From contig NC_087071.1 in the NCBI RefSeq assembly GCF_963678635.1, forward strand, positions 29,051,325 through 29,115,324: a stretch of DNA of 64,000 bases. Reading direction: 5' to 3'. Under the pieces are notes generated by a model. The model was not told where the DNA came from. It did not search any database and saw only the letters and a program-made list of their open reading frames with translations. The DNA comes from Symsagittifera roscoffensis (taxonomy: Eukaryota; Xenacoelomorpha; Acoela; Convolutidae). Positions within the stretch are counted from its first letter, which is position 1. Every line of letters begins with the position of its first letter. Position numbers and translations under genes: made by a program. Positions 35,290-46,659 of this stretch are shown one piece after another.

Positions 35290-37320
35290 TCTTTCTGTAG
35301 ATCTTACAGCGAAAACCAAAATCAGTCTTAGACTAGGGATTTGCTCGTTTTTCTGAGATAACAGATACATCACTTCTGATTTATGCGACCAACGACTCCC
35401 AAAAAAGACAACTTAAAATTCAGTTTTGCGAGCATCTGACCTCTAAGGAGCCAATATTTTTTAAGGAGCATCTAACATGGAAAATAAAACATTCCAATCA
35501 TTATAGATTTGAATAGTAATATGAACCCTAAATTTTTTTTCTGTTATAGCCAGAGTAAGACCATAATCAGCGTGAAGACAAAAATCAGTATCGGAATTAA
35601 AATTTGCACAAACTACATCCTGCCAAAAACAAGCACCGTCATAAAAAAAAATCTTGTTTCCTAAGTAAAATTTTTTCTTAAACAATAGATCCATCACTTC
35701 TGATTTTTTGTGCCCAACGAGCCTTAAAAATACAGCTTAAAATTCAGTTTTAAGAACATCTGACCTCTACCGAGCCAAGAAAAAATCTAGATCATCATAC
35801 AGGGAAAAAAATACATTCCAAACAATATTGGGTTGACTTTTAATAGGCACCCCAAGTTTTTTCTGAGTGAGTCAGAATAAGATCAAAATCAAAGTAAGAC
35901 CAAAGTTAGCATTGGACTCAGGACTTTCACAAATTACATCCCACCGAAAGCAAACAATATGATGGAAAGTCTTTATTCTTAAATACGTTTTTTTCCGATA
36001 TAAAAGATGCATCACTTCCGATTTTATGCAACCAACGAGTTTTCAGAAGACAAATTAAAAATTATTTTTGGGAGCGTCTGACATCTAGCGAGCCAAGAAT
36101 AATTTGAGATCATCTCATAGAGAAAATCACACGTTCCAATAAAATTTGCTTTCAAGAGTAATAGAAACCCTACGTTTTTTCTGTTATAGCCAGAGTATGA
36201 ACAACATCAGAGTACGATCAGAATCAGTCTCAGACTAAGGATTTGCTCAAAATACATCTCTCCGAAAACAAACACCGTGATGAAACAGCTTGTGTCTTAA
36301 CAAAGTTTTTTTCTGATATAACAGATACATCACTTCTGATTCCATGATACAAAGCAGTTTTAAAAAAGACAACTTGATAATCAATTTTGAGAACATCTGA
36401 CCTCTAATGAGCTAAGAGGTTTTTAGCTCATCATAAAGGGAAAATCATACGTTCCAATCAATATTGGTTTGATTAGTAAGTTTTTTCTGTTATGGCCAGA
36501 AAAAGACCAAAATCAGTCTTGGACTAAGGATTTGCTCAAACTCGATCCCCTTCCCCCCTCCCGAAAACAAACACCGCGATGAAAAATCTTGTTTCTTAAC
36601 TAAAGTTTTTTCTGATATAACAGATATATCACTTCTGATTTTTATGCGTTCAAAAAGTGTTCAAAAAAGACAATTTAAATTTTAATTTTGAGTAATGGGA
36701 ACCCTAAGTTTTTTCTTTGATAGCCAGATTAAGATTAAAGTCAGAGTAAGACCAAAACCAGTCTTGCACTAAGGATTTGCACTAAATACATCCAGCCGAA
36801 AACGAACACCGTGATAAAAAATCTTGTTTCTTTCAAAAAAGGTTTTTTTTTAGGTACAGATACATCACTTCTGATTTATGCAACCAACGAGTCTTCAAAA
36901 AGACAAATAAAAATCAATTCTAAGAGCATCTGACCTTTTACAAGCCAAGAATTTTATGAGAACATCTTACAGGGAAAATTGTACATTCAAATCAATTTTG
37001 GTTTGAATAGTAATAGGAACCTTAAGTATTTTCTGTTATAGCCAGAGTTCGACAAAGATCAAAGTAAGACCAAAATCAGTCTAAGGACTAAGGATTTGCA
37101 CAATTTACATCCAGCCGAAAACAAACACCGTGATGAAAATTCTTGTTCTTGAAATATCTTTTTTCTGATTTAACAGATACATCACTTCTGATCTTATGCG
37201 AGCAACTAGTCCTAAAAAAAGCAAGTTAAAATTCAATTTTGAGAGCATCTGAGCTCTAATGAGCCAAGAAAAATTTAAGATCATGTTACAAAGAATGTCA
37301 TAATTTCCAATCAAATTTTC
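35290..37320 (+). repeat. Satellite-like array, period ~318 bp
   Basis: The phrase AGATACATCACTTCTGAT and variants occur at 35363, 35687, 36005, 36323, 36622, 36858 and 37175, giving spacings of 324, 318, 318, 299, 236 and 317. Each unit also carries GAGCATCTGACCTCTAA, a CCAAGAA phrase, ACGTTCCAATCAATATTGG, a CCTAAGTTTTTTCTG phrase, TATAGCCAGAGTAAGACC, CTAAGGATTTGC and CAAACACCGTGATGAAA. About six and a half units are present. The short unit near 36622 has lost about 80 bases. Open frames in different units fall in different registers, so coding is unlikely. Confidence 0.92.
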
Positions 37321-37674
37321 AAGGTGAACGATTTTTTTAACCCCAAAACCCTAAAAAATTGTACCTATTGAAATTGGAATTGAATGAAAATGGTTTATTG
37401 TTGGTTCCAGCTAGCTTTTTGCTGTTGCTCACAAAATTAAAAAGATTTTAAAGTTTGTCAGTTCAAAAACTAGGGACACTTATTTAGAGTAAATTTGAAA
37501 TTTTACTTAAGCTTTTAAATGAAAACTCCAGTCATTCCAAATTGCAAGGTTTGACTTTTCTATAGTAGCCTTATTCCGAATAAACAATGTGGTTGTTTTT
37601 ACAAAGAATTAAATTGAATACAAAAAGTTTAAGAATTGTTTGCACTCAATGATTTTGAAAAAACTCATTTTTTG

Positions 37675-37770
37675 AATCATTTGTTTCTGCAATTGTATGT
37701 CTGCAATCAAAAAATTTTTGTTTCTGCAATTTTATGTCTGCAATCAACAAGTTTTTGTTTCTTTATTTTT
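37675..37770 (+). repeat. ~47-bp direct duplication
   Basis: TTTCTGCAATTGTATGTCTGCAATCAA and TTTCTGCAATTTTATGTCTGCAATCAA follow one another, each ending in a TTTTTGTTTCT stretch. Confidence 0.85.
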
Positions 37771-38354
37771 TTTTTGATCCTAGATGTCCAAAGTCAAAGT
37801 CTGTTTTGAATGCCTCATTCCGGTTCATTCCAGTACAGTCACAATTCTCTTACTTGAATTTTCGGCATGCTGCTCCTTGTTTGGATTTGGGATCCGGCAA
37901 AACGTAATCAAAAGACTCGTCAGGCGAAGCTTTGCAAATCAGAAAAACTGAAAATATACACGTTTCACTACACCAATAAAGGGTTCCTATTATTGACACA
38001 TTTTTTGCTCTTCGAAAAGTCAAAGTTGTTTTTGCTCTCGGCAGAAAATAGACATAAATAAGATCTGCTGTGTCATTCCTGCACTAGAGTTTCATGGGAA
38101 TTAATTGTTTATAAAGGAGTATAATGGCAAAAGACCTAACCCATTAATCGATTTTCGTGAGCTTTTTCGCTGTTGCTCACAAAACTAATGAAAATGGATT
38201 TTTAGGGGATTATAATTGGTTATTTTCAAAATTTAAAATTTCATAATAATCAATTAGTTTGACAATAAAATCGATATATTAGGCCACAAAAATTCATGAA
38301 AATTCATTTTTTTTTGCAAAAAAAAATTTTTTAAAATCGATAACTTTCTGCAAA

Positions 38355-38930
38355 AAATTGTTTGGGCTAATTTAACTCTTGGGAAGGTTTGGCTGAAAAT
38401 TTTGCAAAACTACATTTTTTAAATGTTCCGCAGTCTTCATAAGGCTAGAAAATCAAAAATTATGCATGATTATTTAACTGAAAACGGGTTATAAAAAATT
38501 ATATTTTGCATCTCAGGAATCTAGCGGATTTTTTTAGTTTCACACGCTTTTTCATATCCCATTAAACTCCTTAAACTCCGCTCTACGATTTGATATGCTG
38601 CTCAAAACATCTAGGGCTGGTGGGCTTAAAAATGGTAAATAGTTTTAACAAACAAAAAGACTTTTTGAAAGTTTTTTTGGATGCTTAATTCAATCCCCCC
38701 AGGAAAGTAGAATTCAAATCTTATGAATTTAACAAGTCTTCTTTGTTTGCGGAACCATGATAGCTGCCAGCCCCGACCAATTACTTCTAATAAATATTTC
38801 CGAGAAGGCCAACCACCCGCTCTTGCGGATAAAACAGTCGGTGATCATACAGAAGGTAAAATAAAACAATGGTATAAGGATCGTATTAAGGACCCTGAAG
38901 AATACACTCAAAAAAAAACTTTATGAATGA
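38355..38930 (+). repeat. H block, first copy
   Basis: Matches 40935-41487. Landmarks are TACATTTTTTAAATG, TTCCGCAGTC, GAAAACGGG, TTTTGCATCTCAGGAATCTAG, CGCTCTACGATTTG, TTCAATCCCCCCAG-like and GCGGATAAAACAGTCGG. Its right end carries a protein-like open frame. Confidence 0.85.
38770..38926 (+). CDS. Short protein-like frame in the H block
   Basis: Within a 67-codon open frame (38723-38926) the last 40 or so residues look like real coding sequence: GQPPALADKTVGDHTEGKI followed by KQWYKDRIKDPEEY and a basic end before TGA. In the second H copy the same frame reads GQPSALADKTVGEHTEGKI and then meets TAA. The changes are largely conservative, so the frame may have been under selection before duplication. 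The family is not recognised; it could be the C terminus of a mobile-element protein or a captured gene exon. Confidence 0.35.
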
Positions 38931-38934
38931 GCCA

Positions 38935-40075
38935 CCATGCTAGACTAAACTAAACTCATGAATGACATGATTTGTCTCGTTTAGTGCTTGGTATGGTCGC
39001 AAAATTTCAAAATCAATCAATAAATTAGAAAAAAAAATTTAAAAAAATAATAAAGAAGAAAGGTATGTATTCCAAATTAAGCAACTGAAATTGGTAGCAA
39101 TTTCTGAAAACTGTCTTGAAACATGCAATAATAATTGATTATAATCGATTATAATTGATTAAAAAAGGATTAAGTTTTAAAAAAAAAATTTCGTTTTCTT
39201 TCAAAAATAATGGATTATAATCGACTATATTGGGAGTTTACTGCTCAAAAATCAGTATCATTATACCAATTTTTAATTGTTTATTGTCTTTTTTTTGTAA
39301 TTTTATAGAGACTGACAATGAAAATACAATATAATCGATTCTTATCCATGAAACTCCAGTGCGGGTATATTATTTTCTAATATTTCCTGGCCATTTGCTC
39401 GACTTTCAAAAAAAAATCAATCTTTTATCCCCCTTAGACCACTTACAATCTAAGCTTAAATTTGAGAAAAACCGTCTGTGTTTTGGGCGGATGTTTTTTT
39501 GTGCAAAAGTTAATAGGAGTGCAAAAATTTGGATGAATTATTTCTATCGTGGCTCAAATTCAAAAGCAAACTATCTTTGAAGAAAGGACTAAAGAGAAAG
39601 CCTACAAAGCAAGACTCATTTTTGCGCTCATATGAATAAGAGTTTTTATCTTTTTGCCAAATTGCATTAGTAATTGGGCTTGACTTTTGATTTCGGAAAA
39701 CACCAAAGTTTTAATTTCCAGTAATTTTAGAAAAGTTATGCAACTTAGGACTGCAAAACTTATACTTAGGAATGCTACTCACGGTAGAAAAAGAAAAGGG
39801 AAAGCAAAACGTGTTGCATAACTTGCATTATAACTGAAACATTAACTAATTCTTTTGCAGTAGATTCAGAAAAGCTCAATGATAGCTTAGTAAATTGATA
39901 AACCTCTATCAAAAACCAGTTAGGGAAAAACAAAAACTGAGTCAATATATCTATAGGGTTTGGTTCAGCTCTTATTGATATTCAAAGCCATATAATGGGT
40001 TTAAAAACCTTGACCAAGATTTCAATAACCTAATAAATAAAGGTATAACTTAATAAATAATCATTTTCAACGAAA
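38935..40075. other. No gene recognised; palindrome at 39138-39155
   Basis: AT-rich. It contains a perfect 18-bp palindrome (ATTATAATCGATTATAAT) in a cluster of related TAATCGATTATAA sites near 39120-39240 and 39327. A 73-codon plus-strand frame at 39359-39580 has no further support. Confidence 0.5.
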
Positions 40076-40078
40076 TGG

Positions 40079-40156
40079 TCGTGCGTGAAAACAATTGATT
40101 TTTTAGGAAGTTATAAAGAAGGGTTGTGTGTGAAAACAATTGATTTTATAGAAAGT
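40079..40156 (+). repeat. 48-bp tandem duplication
   Basis: GTGTGTGAAAACAATTGATTTT-like and AGTTATAAAG phrases occur twice with a period of 48 bases, directly before the first L block. Confidence 0.85.
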
Positions 40157-40157
40157 T

Positions 40158-40926
40158 ATAAAGTAGCAGAGCTAGAGAGAAAAGCATGTTCTTAAACTTT
40201 TCAATTTTTTTATGGCGGAAAGAAAATTTAGAACTTATCCAATTGAATTATCAGCTTTAAAACGAAGAGCACATTAAAAAAGAAACACTTTAAGCATTCT
40301 TGCAGCATTACATCTGTTATGATTGGTAAAAGAGTAATCGGATCTTGTTAACTATTCCCCCCATTTGTATTGTAACAAGTGAGTTTATGTCCGTGATGGC
40401 TCACTCGAAGAGTAATTTCAGACAAGGTACATCGTCTTTTTGTCACGCTATCTTAGTGCAACTTCTTAGTCTAATAGTGATCTTAATCTTACTCTTATAT
40501 CTCCTAGTCTCCTGGTAATTGTGAGATAAGATGTTAGGAACTGTTCTGGATAAGAACAATTGTTTGCAAAGTTGAATTTACTTTGTAAATGAAACAATTT
40601 ATAGTAAGTGTTAGTTTTAGATCGTAATTGGTTAGATAGAAAAATTTTACAGAGATAGTTTTATCAAAAATATAATTGGATATAAATACTAGATGTAAAC
40701 TGGTTCCACCTATCCGGGGCTTAGAGAGTTTTAAGTTTAATGTTTATTGTAGTGAAAGATGGATGGAAAATTTTCGTGATTCATCGTGTAGATTCTTTTA
40801 AAGCAGTGGCTGCGTGGATGAGGAGAAAGAAACAGTTGCTCGGGTTGTGGAGTAATTGTCTTCCTGGAGAGAAGGTGTAGAGTTGCCTGTTCTTCAGAAA
40901 TGGGTCTCGTGTATCCGGATCGTGTC
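40158..40926 (+). repeat. L block, first copy (LTR-like?)
   Basis: About 769 bases nearly identical to 41489-42247. Both begin GCAGAGCTAGAGAG and run through CATGTTCTTAAAC, TTCCCCCCATTTG, CTCACTCGAAGAG, TAGATGTAAACTGGTTCCACC and GTATCCGGATCGTGT. The paired arrangement around a short inner segment resembles LTRs, but the second copy continues as a longer repeat module, so the pair is better read as part of a tandem duplication. No coding potential seen. Confidence 0.75.
40678..40690 (+). promoter_or_regulatory. TATA-box-like site in L block
   Basis: TATAAATAC at 40681 lies in the L block, upstream of the conserved ACTGGTTCCACC phrase. In the second L copy the same place reads TATGAATAC, so the site is broken there. 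Function is inferred only. Confidence 0.35.
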
Positions 40927-40934
40927 TTCAGAAA

Positions 40935-41487
40935 TTTGGTTACGCTAATTAAATTCTTGAAACGCTTGGCTGAGAAATCTGCACAAATACATTTTTTAAA
41001 TGTTCCGCAGTCATCATGAGGCTAGTAGTTCAAAAATCATGCATGATTATTTATTTGAAAACGGGTTTTAAAAAAATTATATTTTGCATCTCAGGAATCT
41101 AGCAGTTTTTTTGATTTCACAAGCTTTTTTATATCCCATTACCCACCAAAAAATCCGCTCTACGATTTGGTATGCAGTTGAAAACATCTTGGCCGGGATG
41201 GGCATAAACACGGTAAATAGTTTTAACAAACAAAATGACTTTTTGAAACTTTTATTGGATGCTTAAATCAATCCCCCCAGTAACTTAGAACTCAAATCTT
41301 ATGATTTTAACAAGTCTTCTTTGTTTGCGGAACCTTGATAGCTGCCAGCTTCGACCAATTTTTCAAATATTTATTCCGAGAAGGACAACCATCCGCTCTT
41401 GCGGATAAAACAGTCGGTGAACATACAGAAGGTAAAATATAACAATCGTATAAGGATCGTATTAAGGACCCTGGAGAAAAGGACCCT
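40935..41487 (+). repeat. H block, second copy
   Basis: Tandem counterpart of 38355-38915, ending at a junction where AAGGACCCTG occurs twice (about 41464 and 41478) before the second L block. Compared with the first unit, the 1.24 kb between H and L (38916-40157) is missing here. Confidence 0.85.
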
Positions 41488-41488
41488 G

Positions 41489-42960
41489 CAGAGCTAGAGA
41501 GAAAAGCATGTTCTTAAACTTTTCAATTTTTTTATGGCGGAAAGAAAATTTAGAACTTATCCAATTGAATTATCAGCTTTAAAACGAAGAGCACATTAAA
41601 AAGGAAATACTTTAAGCAGTCTTGCAGCATTACATCTGCTATGATTGGTAAAAGAGTAATCGGATCTCGTTAACTATTCCCCCCATTTGTATTGTAACAA
41701 GTGAGTTTATGTCCGTGATGGCTCACTCGAAGAGTAATTTCAGACAAGGTACATCGTCTTTTTGTCACGCTATCTTAGTGCAACTTCTTAGTCTAATAGC
41801 GATCTTAATCTTACTCTTATATCTCCTAGTCTCCTGGTAATTGTGAGATAAGATGTTAGGAACTGTTCTGGATAAGAACAACTGTTTGCAAAGTTGAATT
41901 TACTTTGTAAATGAAACAATTTATAGTAAGTGTTAGTTTTAGATCGTAATTGGTTAGATAGAAAAAATTTTTAGAGATAGTTTTATCAAAAATATGATCG
42001 GATATGAATACTAGATGTAAACTGGTTCCACCTATCCAGGGCTTAGAGAGTTTGAAGTTTAATGTTTATTGTAGTGAAAGATGGATGGAGAATTTTCGTG
42101 ATTCATCGTGAAGATTCTTTTAAAGCAGTGGCTGCGTGGATGAGGAGAAAGAAACAGTTGCTCGGGTTGTGGAGTAATTGTCTTCCTGGAGAGAAGGTGT
42201 AGAGTTGCCTGTTCTTCAGAAATGGGTCTCGTGTATCCGGATCGTGTTGATTGATTGTGTTTTTAAGATTTCATATTTATGCAATGATGTGCTGGTTTCG
42301 TTAAGCTAGAGTGAAACTACGAGCAAGATGGAGGTTGACTTCTCTCTGTGAAGCGCCTAGTGACTAGGAGTCGCAATTGAGATCAACATCGAGTTGATCA
42401 TTATTCTTCTTCAATGGGTACCTTTGCTGCGATGTTAGGTCCATACTTTAAATCCTGTAAGGGTTTTGACTTTGGCATCAAACCATTAGATTTGCCATTT
42501 GAGAGTCGGAATGCCACCGAATTTTCATCTCGCTTCGCTGCTCGTTTCTTTTTGCTGCAAGAAAATTTTTCACATTGCATGTTTGCATCTGCATTTTGTT
42601 AGTGATATCAGTTTTAATTATGCTTTTTTTAGATTGTTTTCAAAAACATTTTGTTTTAGTTTCGGTTTTTTTAACGAGTCGCTCACCCTAGAGCTACTCT
42701 CCTCATGAATAGGACTGCATGTCTTAAGCGTGTTGTAGCGCGGGTGCTGAGGTCGGCTATAGAGCCCTTTAATGGTGGGCTGAGCCAGTTATGGGAGTAT
42801 GATTTTAACGTCTCTTCAGCAGAATCACTTTTTGTGTTCAGCTTTTTGTTCTTTTTTATCAGGTGTTTTTTCTTTTCTTTTTTTCGCTTGTGTTTTTTTT
42901 ATGAAAAACAGGTTGTCATGTTTCATCTTTTCCGATCGAGTTTTTAGTGTTTCAGGTGGT
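41489..42960 (+). repeat. L block, second copy, full repeat module
   Basis: The first 760 bases match the first L block. The rest (42248-42960) has no counterpart there but matches, inverted, window bases 1-760. It includes GTGACTAGGAGTCG, short frames at 42414-42602 and 42705-42947 that keep peptide similarity to the inverted copy, and the tRNA-like block. This is therefore a repeat family of at least 1.4 kb with three members in the window, one truncated. Confidence 0.75.
42726..42815 (+). other. tRNA-like segment in the repeat module (tentative)
   Basis: TAGCGCGGGTGCTGAGGTC followed by GGCTA allows a 4-bp D-arm-like stem. AGCCC-loop-GGGCT forms the next stem. The inverted copy near 262-362 keeps the first stem exactly and pairs the second with different bases. 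B-box match is poor. Confidence 0.25.
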
Positions 42961-43399
42961 TTTAACCAAACTTGAAAGTGATTGTCACAAGAATAAATTA
43001 TCCAATTTTAGTTTGCGTTTAACCTGGTTTGGGATTTTTTCATACTCGATTTTGGTTTGAAGAGTGGGTGAAATGTGGGCGAGTGGCTTGAGAAAATTCA
43101 AACTTTATATGAAAAATACACTTTAAAAAAGTTTATTTATTGTCAATTTATTTTGCTTTATTAACTTACTACTTCATAATTGAAATTCCTAACAACTATC
43201 AGTTTGTTGCGTTTGTATTAAAATTACTTCACTAGAGAATCTATGTTACATAATTAATTTTTAAAATAGTAAGGTGAAAAAAAAAACTTTTTTTGTTTTT
43301 CTAGATGAGTGCTTGGTGATCTCTAAAAAGGAAAGGTGAAACACACGTGTAAAAGTGACGAGTGTCTTCTTTATTTGTGTTAGTGATAATAGTAAAATT

Positions 43400-44400
43400 A
43401 ATACTTACGACGATTCAAGCTCATAGAAAAATCATTGGGGGAAGCTAGTTTTAAAAGTGTCGGATGTTACTATAAGCTTGGCAAGCGTTCGTATTACATT
43501 TTTAGTGCAAAGCAGTGGCCAAAAAATTTCAAGCGTCTGATGGTTTTTACTTCTTCGTTAAAAATTGAGATTTCGTGCCCTGAGTTTTGTACTAGATAGT
43601 AAAGCTTAAAAGTTAAACTAATTTGATTTTTTTTTAACACAGCGACTAAGAAGGGTCGTATAAACTCGTGGGGATGATAATGCGACGGGCGTCTTCTCGT
43701 GGGAAGGTGTTGGTTAATGGGCAAACGATATACATCTGTCGGACAGGGTCGTTACTACGGAGGATGCCGCGTAAGTTAGTAGTTTCAATGCTGTATGTAA
43801 AATTCAAGAAGTTAGGGGATGTGTGGTTTGAGATAAAAATATGAAGCGATGGCGTGGATTACGGGATGATGAACTATGTAAAATAGTGCCGTTGGATGAA
43901 TTTTTAAAAAAAAAGTATAAGTAAGTGCGTGATTTATGATTTGGTTGACTTTTTATTTTTGATGTCAAGATGAAAGATTTAATCTGATTTGATGAGGAGT
44001 TTTTCAGTTAGTTATGGGTTGATGTTAGTATCATTGTCGTTCGGGAATTTTCCATATAACTAGCGACAGCGTGGTCATAGTGGTTAACAGAGAATCGATT
44101 AGCTTTTTGTGCAAAGAATCTGGTTAGTGTTTGTTTTAAAACTATAGTGGTGAACTGATTTTCGTGAAGTGCGGTAGTAAGTCGGTGGAAGAGAGTGTCA
44201 TAAATAAGTTATCAGTGAGGTTGTCCGTTGAGAGTTTTTTGGTGGGTTATCTATACTACAGTATTAAGTCCATGAAAGTGTTGTGAGTAGTGAATGTTCG
44301 TCTACATTTTGTGCGCGTTGGGATTCTTTTTCTGTTTTCTAATTGGTGTATTGAGGGAAGAAATGAAGGTTATGTATTTGAAAGTCAGTGTGATTTAGAT
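43400..44400 (-). pseudogene. Degenerate minus-strand coding remains
   Basis: The minus strand is A/C-rich and holds protein-like pieces in changing frames, for example TNTFPREDARRIIIPTSLYDP (read in two parts) near 43.7 kb and FFAQKANRFSVNHYDHA near 44.1 kb. It follows the third reading region of the retroelement on the same strand and may be its 3' continuation. No family is recognised and no intact frame remains. Confidence 0.3.
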
Positions 44401-44867
44401 ATTGAGAGTAAATCGAGATGATTGTGGGCGACTAATGAGGAAGTATGGTGGTGTGGCGTAAGGATGCTTTCGTTTCTCAAAAACTGTGTTTGCACGTGTT
44501 ATTGCAATGTCGACAGAAGGGATAGATGTTTCTGAGGTTGAGGCTGAATGGGTTCTTTGATGAATTGTTCAGGAATTAGTTGTGGTATAAACTCAAACAA
44601 ATCATGCTGGAGTTGATCGTCTGTGATAAAGCTGGGTACATCGGCTTTGTTACATGACAGCGAGGAAAGAATAGGAGTAACGTCAGTGTGCGAGGAAGGA
44701 GAAAGAGAGGGTTCATCAGGGGTAGGGGGAGATTTTGATTGAAAAATGCTGGAGAAGAATCAGTGGGAATCTGCTCAGAGTCGAGGGCTTTCAACATCGG
44801 AATTATTAAAAAAAGAGATGGTTTTAAAAACTGTTTGATTTGAGTCATTTGAGTCTAGGCGTGGTGA

Positions 44868-45025
44868 GTTAGAAGAAAAACTGGGAATGGGGGAAAGTGA
44901 AATTGGATGGGGGAATGTGAAAGGAAGTCTGAAATTGGAGGAAAGTGAAAGGGCATGGGGGAAAGGAAAGTAAAAGGGCATGGGGGAAAGTGAAAGGAAG
45001 TCTGAAATTGGATCGTGATGTAGGA
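44868..45025 (+). repeat. Purine-rich GGGGGAAAGTGAAA repeat
   Basis: Repeats of GGGCATGGGGGAAAGTGAAA and GGAAGTCTGAAATTGGA form an almost pure purine strand with several runs of four or five G. Overlapping Pro/Ser/Phe-rich frames on the minus strand are products of the repeat. Confidence 0.85.
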
Positions 45026-45276
45026 CACTTGAAAGATAGAAAATGGAGCAATTGAGGGATCCAACTTTTTCGTAGGCTAAAAAATGATTGTTAATTTGAC
45101 GTGTTTTTTCTACAATTGTTTATATGTATCGTCTATAGTTGGTTGTTGGAGTGCAAAATGGGATATTGGGCTACGTTGTAAGTTACTAGTGTGTGCTATC
45201 GTTCGTTCGGAGGTTGAGAGTGTATTTCCATAACTTTGTGATACTGATGATACAGGATGGTTATTATGTAGATATT

Positions 45277-46348
45277 CTAAATGTGGTGATGTGTAGGTGT
45301 CGTAGTTGTATCGTCTTGTGGAGTATCATATGCATTTGCTTTTGTAGATACTTTTTTTTCACTGATTTGTGAATCAAGAAGTATTTTCTTAATAGAGGTG
45401 GAAAAAATACAAAATACAGAAAAATCATGCAAACAAAAAGCGTGGTACTCTAGCTTGTCTATTGACTTGTGTACGTATTGGACCAATGTCTTTAAAATAT
45501 CCACTTTAATCTTAGTGCTAAATATCTGAAAAATTTGCTGTCTCAGCGACTTTTGTAGGTTTTGATTGATTGATTGTCTCTGGATTGTATCTATTTTAGT
45601 GAGAATTCTCGGACTTGTTGTGTTCTAATCTGATGTTCCTAGCCGGATTTCGAATAAATGCCTATTGTAGGTCGGTAGGTGAGTTACGATCGATTTCACA
45701 TGTGCTTTCAGGTGAAAATATATTTAAACGCGTCATTAAATTAGTGAATGGAGTTAGAAGATAATACTTATCTTCGTTTGGGTTAAGCTGTACTACCTTG
45801 TGGCTACTTTCAGACTCATACAAAACAGCTGTATCCCAAAAACGTTTTCGGCGTGTTAGATCATCTACAAAATGTACTTTGTTTTTACAGAATACAGGTA
45901 TAAGTGGGTAGCATCTCTTATCTTCAAAAACATAGAGTGGTGAGATTTTTTAAGGCAAGTGTAGTACCATTAAATGTTACATCCATAATCAAGAGTGGTT
46001 GCCTGATGAGAGGTATCCTGCGGAAACTTATTAGAGCACTTATAATGGAATCTAATTTCATATCGAGGTGAAAAATCATAATAGATTGCACCAAAATAGG
46101 TGTTATTCATTAGGGAGTTCTTGTAATCTTGCACTATCTTTGTTTTCTGAACAAACTTTTCCTCCAGTGTTCCCGTATTTTTTAGAAAATGTTACCGGGA
46201 TATAAGATTGTCGTCTTCTCGATATTTTTTTGGGTGTGTCATGACTAAAATTAGTTTGCCTGTTTTCATGTCGAGACCTTTGTGGTATTTGAAGGGAGTT
46301 TCTGAATTTTGTGCTCGGAAATGTTGTTTGGGATATTTGCATGCTCAT
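45277..46348 (-). pseudogene. Third reading region downstream of integrase, broken
   Basis: Three successive minus-strand pieces lie in the position of a third ORF after pol. 46348-46103 is Arg/Ser/Gln-rich. 45948-45662 is a clean run with PLYVFEDKRCYPL and paired Cys residues, ending at TAG. 45504-45277 has a helix-like start (LKTLVQYVHKSIDKLEYHAF) and a Thr/His-rich end. Between them are stops and frame changes. An envelope-like or other accessory gene would fit the position, but no signature was recognised, so the product is left unnamed. Confidence 0.35.
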
Positions 46349-46459
46349 TCAGTTTCCGAGTAAATTTGAAAACGTGTTAATTTTTTTTCTATACCGTCTA
46401 TAATCGTATATTGATGTGGTTTTCATCGTATTTCTTCAGGGATTATTTTATCAAAGAGT

Positions 46460-46659
46460 NNNNNNNNNNNNNNNNNNNNNNNNNNNNNNNNNNNNNNNNN
46501 NNNNNNNNNNNNNNNNNNNNNNNNNNNNNNNNNNNNNNNNNNNNNNNNNNNNNNNNNNNNNNNNNNNNNNNNNNNNNNNNNNNNNNNNNNNNNNNNNNNN
46601 NNNNNNNNNNNNNNNNNNNNNNNNNNNNNNNNNNNNNNNNNNNNNNNNNNNNNNNNNNN
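46460..46659. other. Assembly gap, 200 N
   Basis: Exactly 200 N at the low-coordinate edge of the first pol copy, probably where nearly identical repeats could not be bridged. The equivalent place in the second copy is at about 52450-52650. Confidence 0.98.

Noticed and set aside
35461-37314. Minus-strand ORFs in the 318-bp array as a repeated protein
   Set aside because: Open frames in different units fall in different registers and do not share residues.
40158-42247. A short LTR retrotransposon with L blocks as LTRs
   Set aside because: The inner segment is a copy of the H block that also stands before the first L block, and the second L block continues for 700 bases as part of a longer repeat. 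No primer-binding site or target-site duplication was found.
44576-45064. Pro/Ser/Phe-rich membrane-like protein
   Set aside because: Explained by the purine-rich repeat read on the other strand; all three frames are open there.
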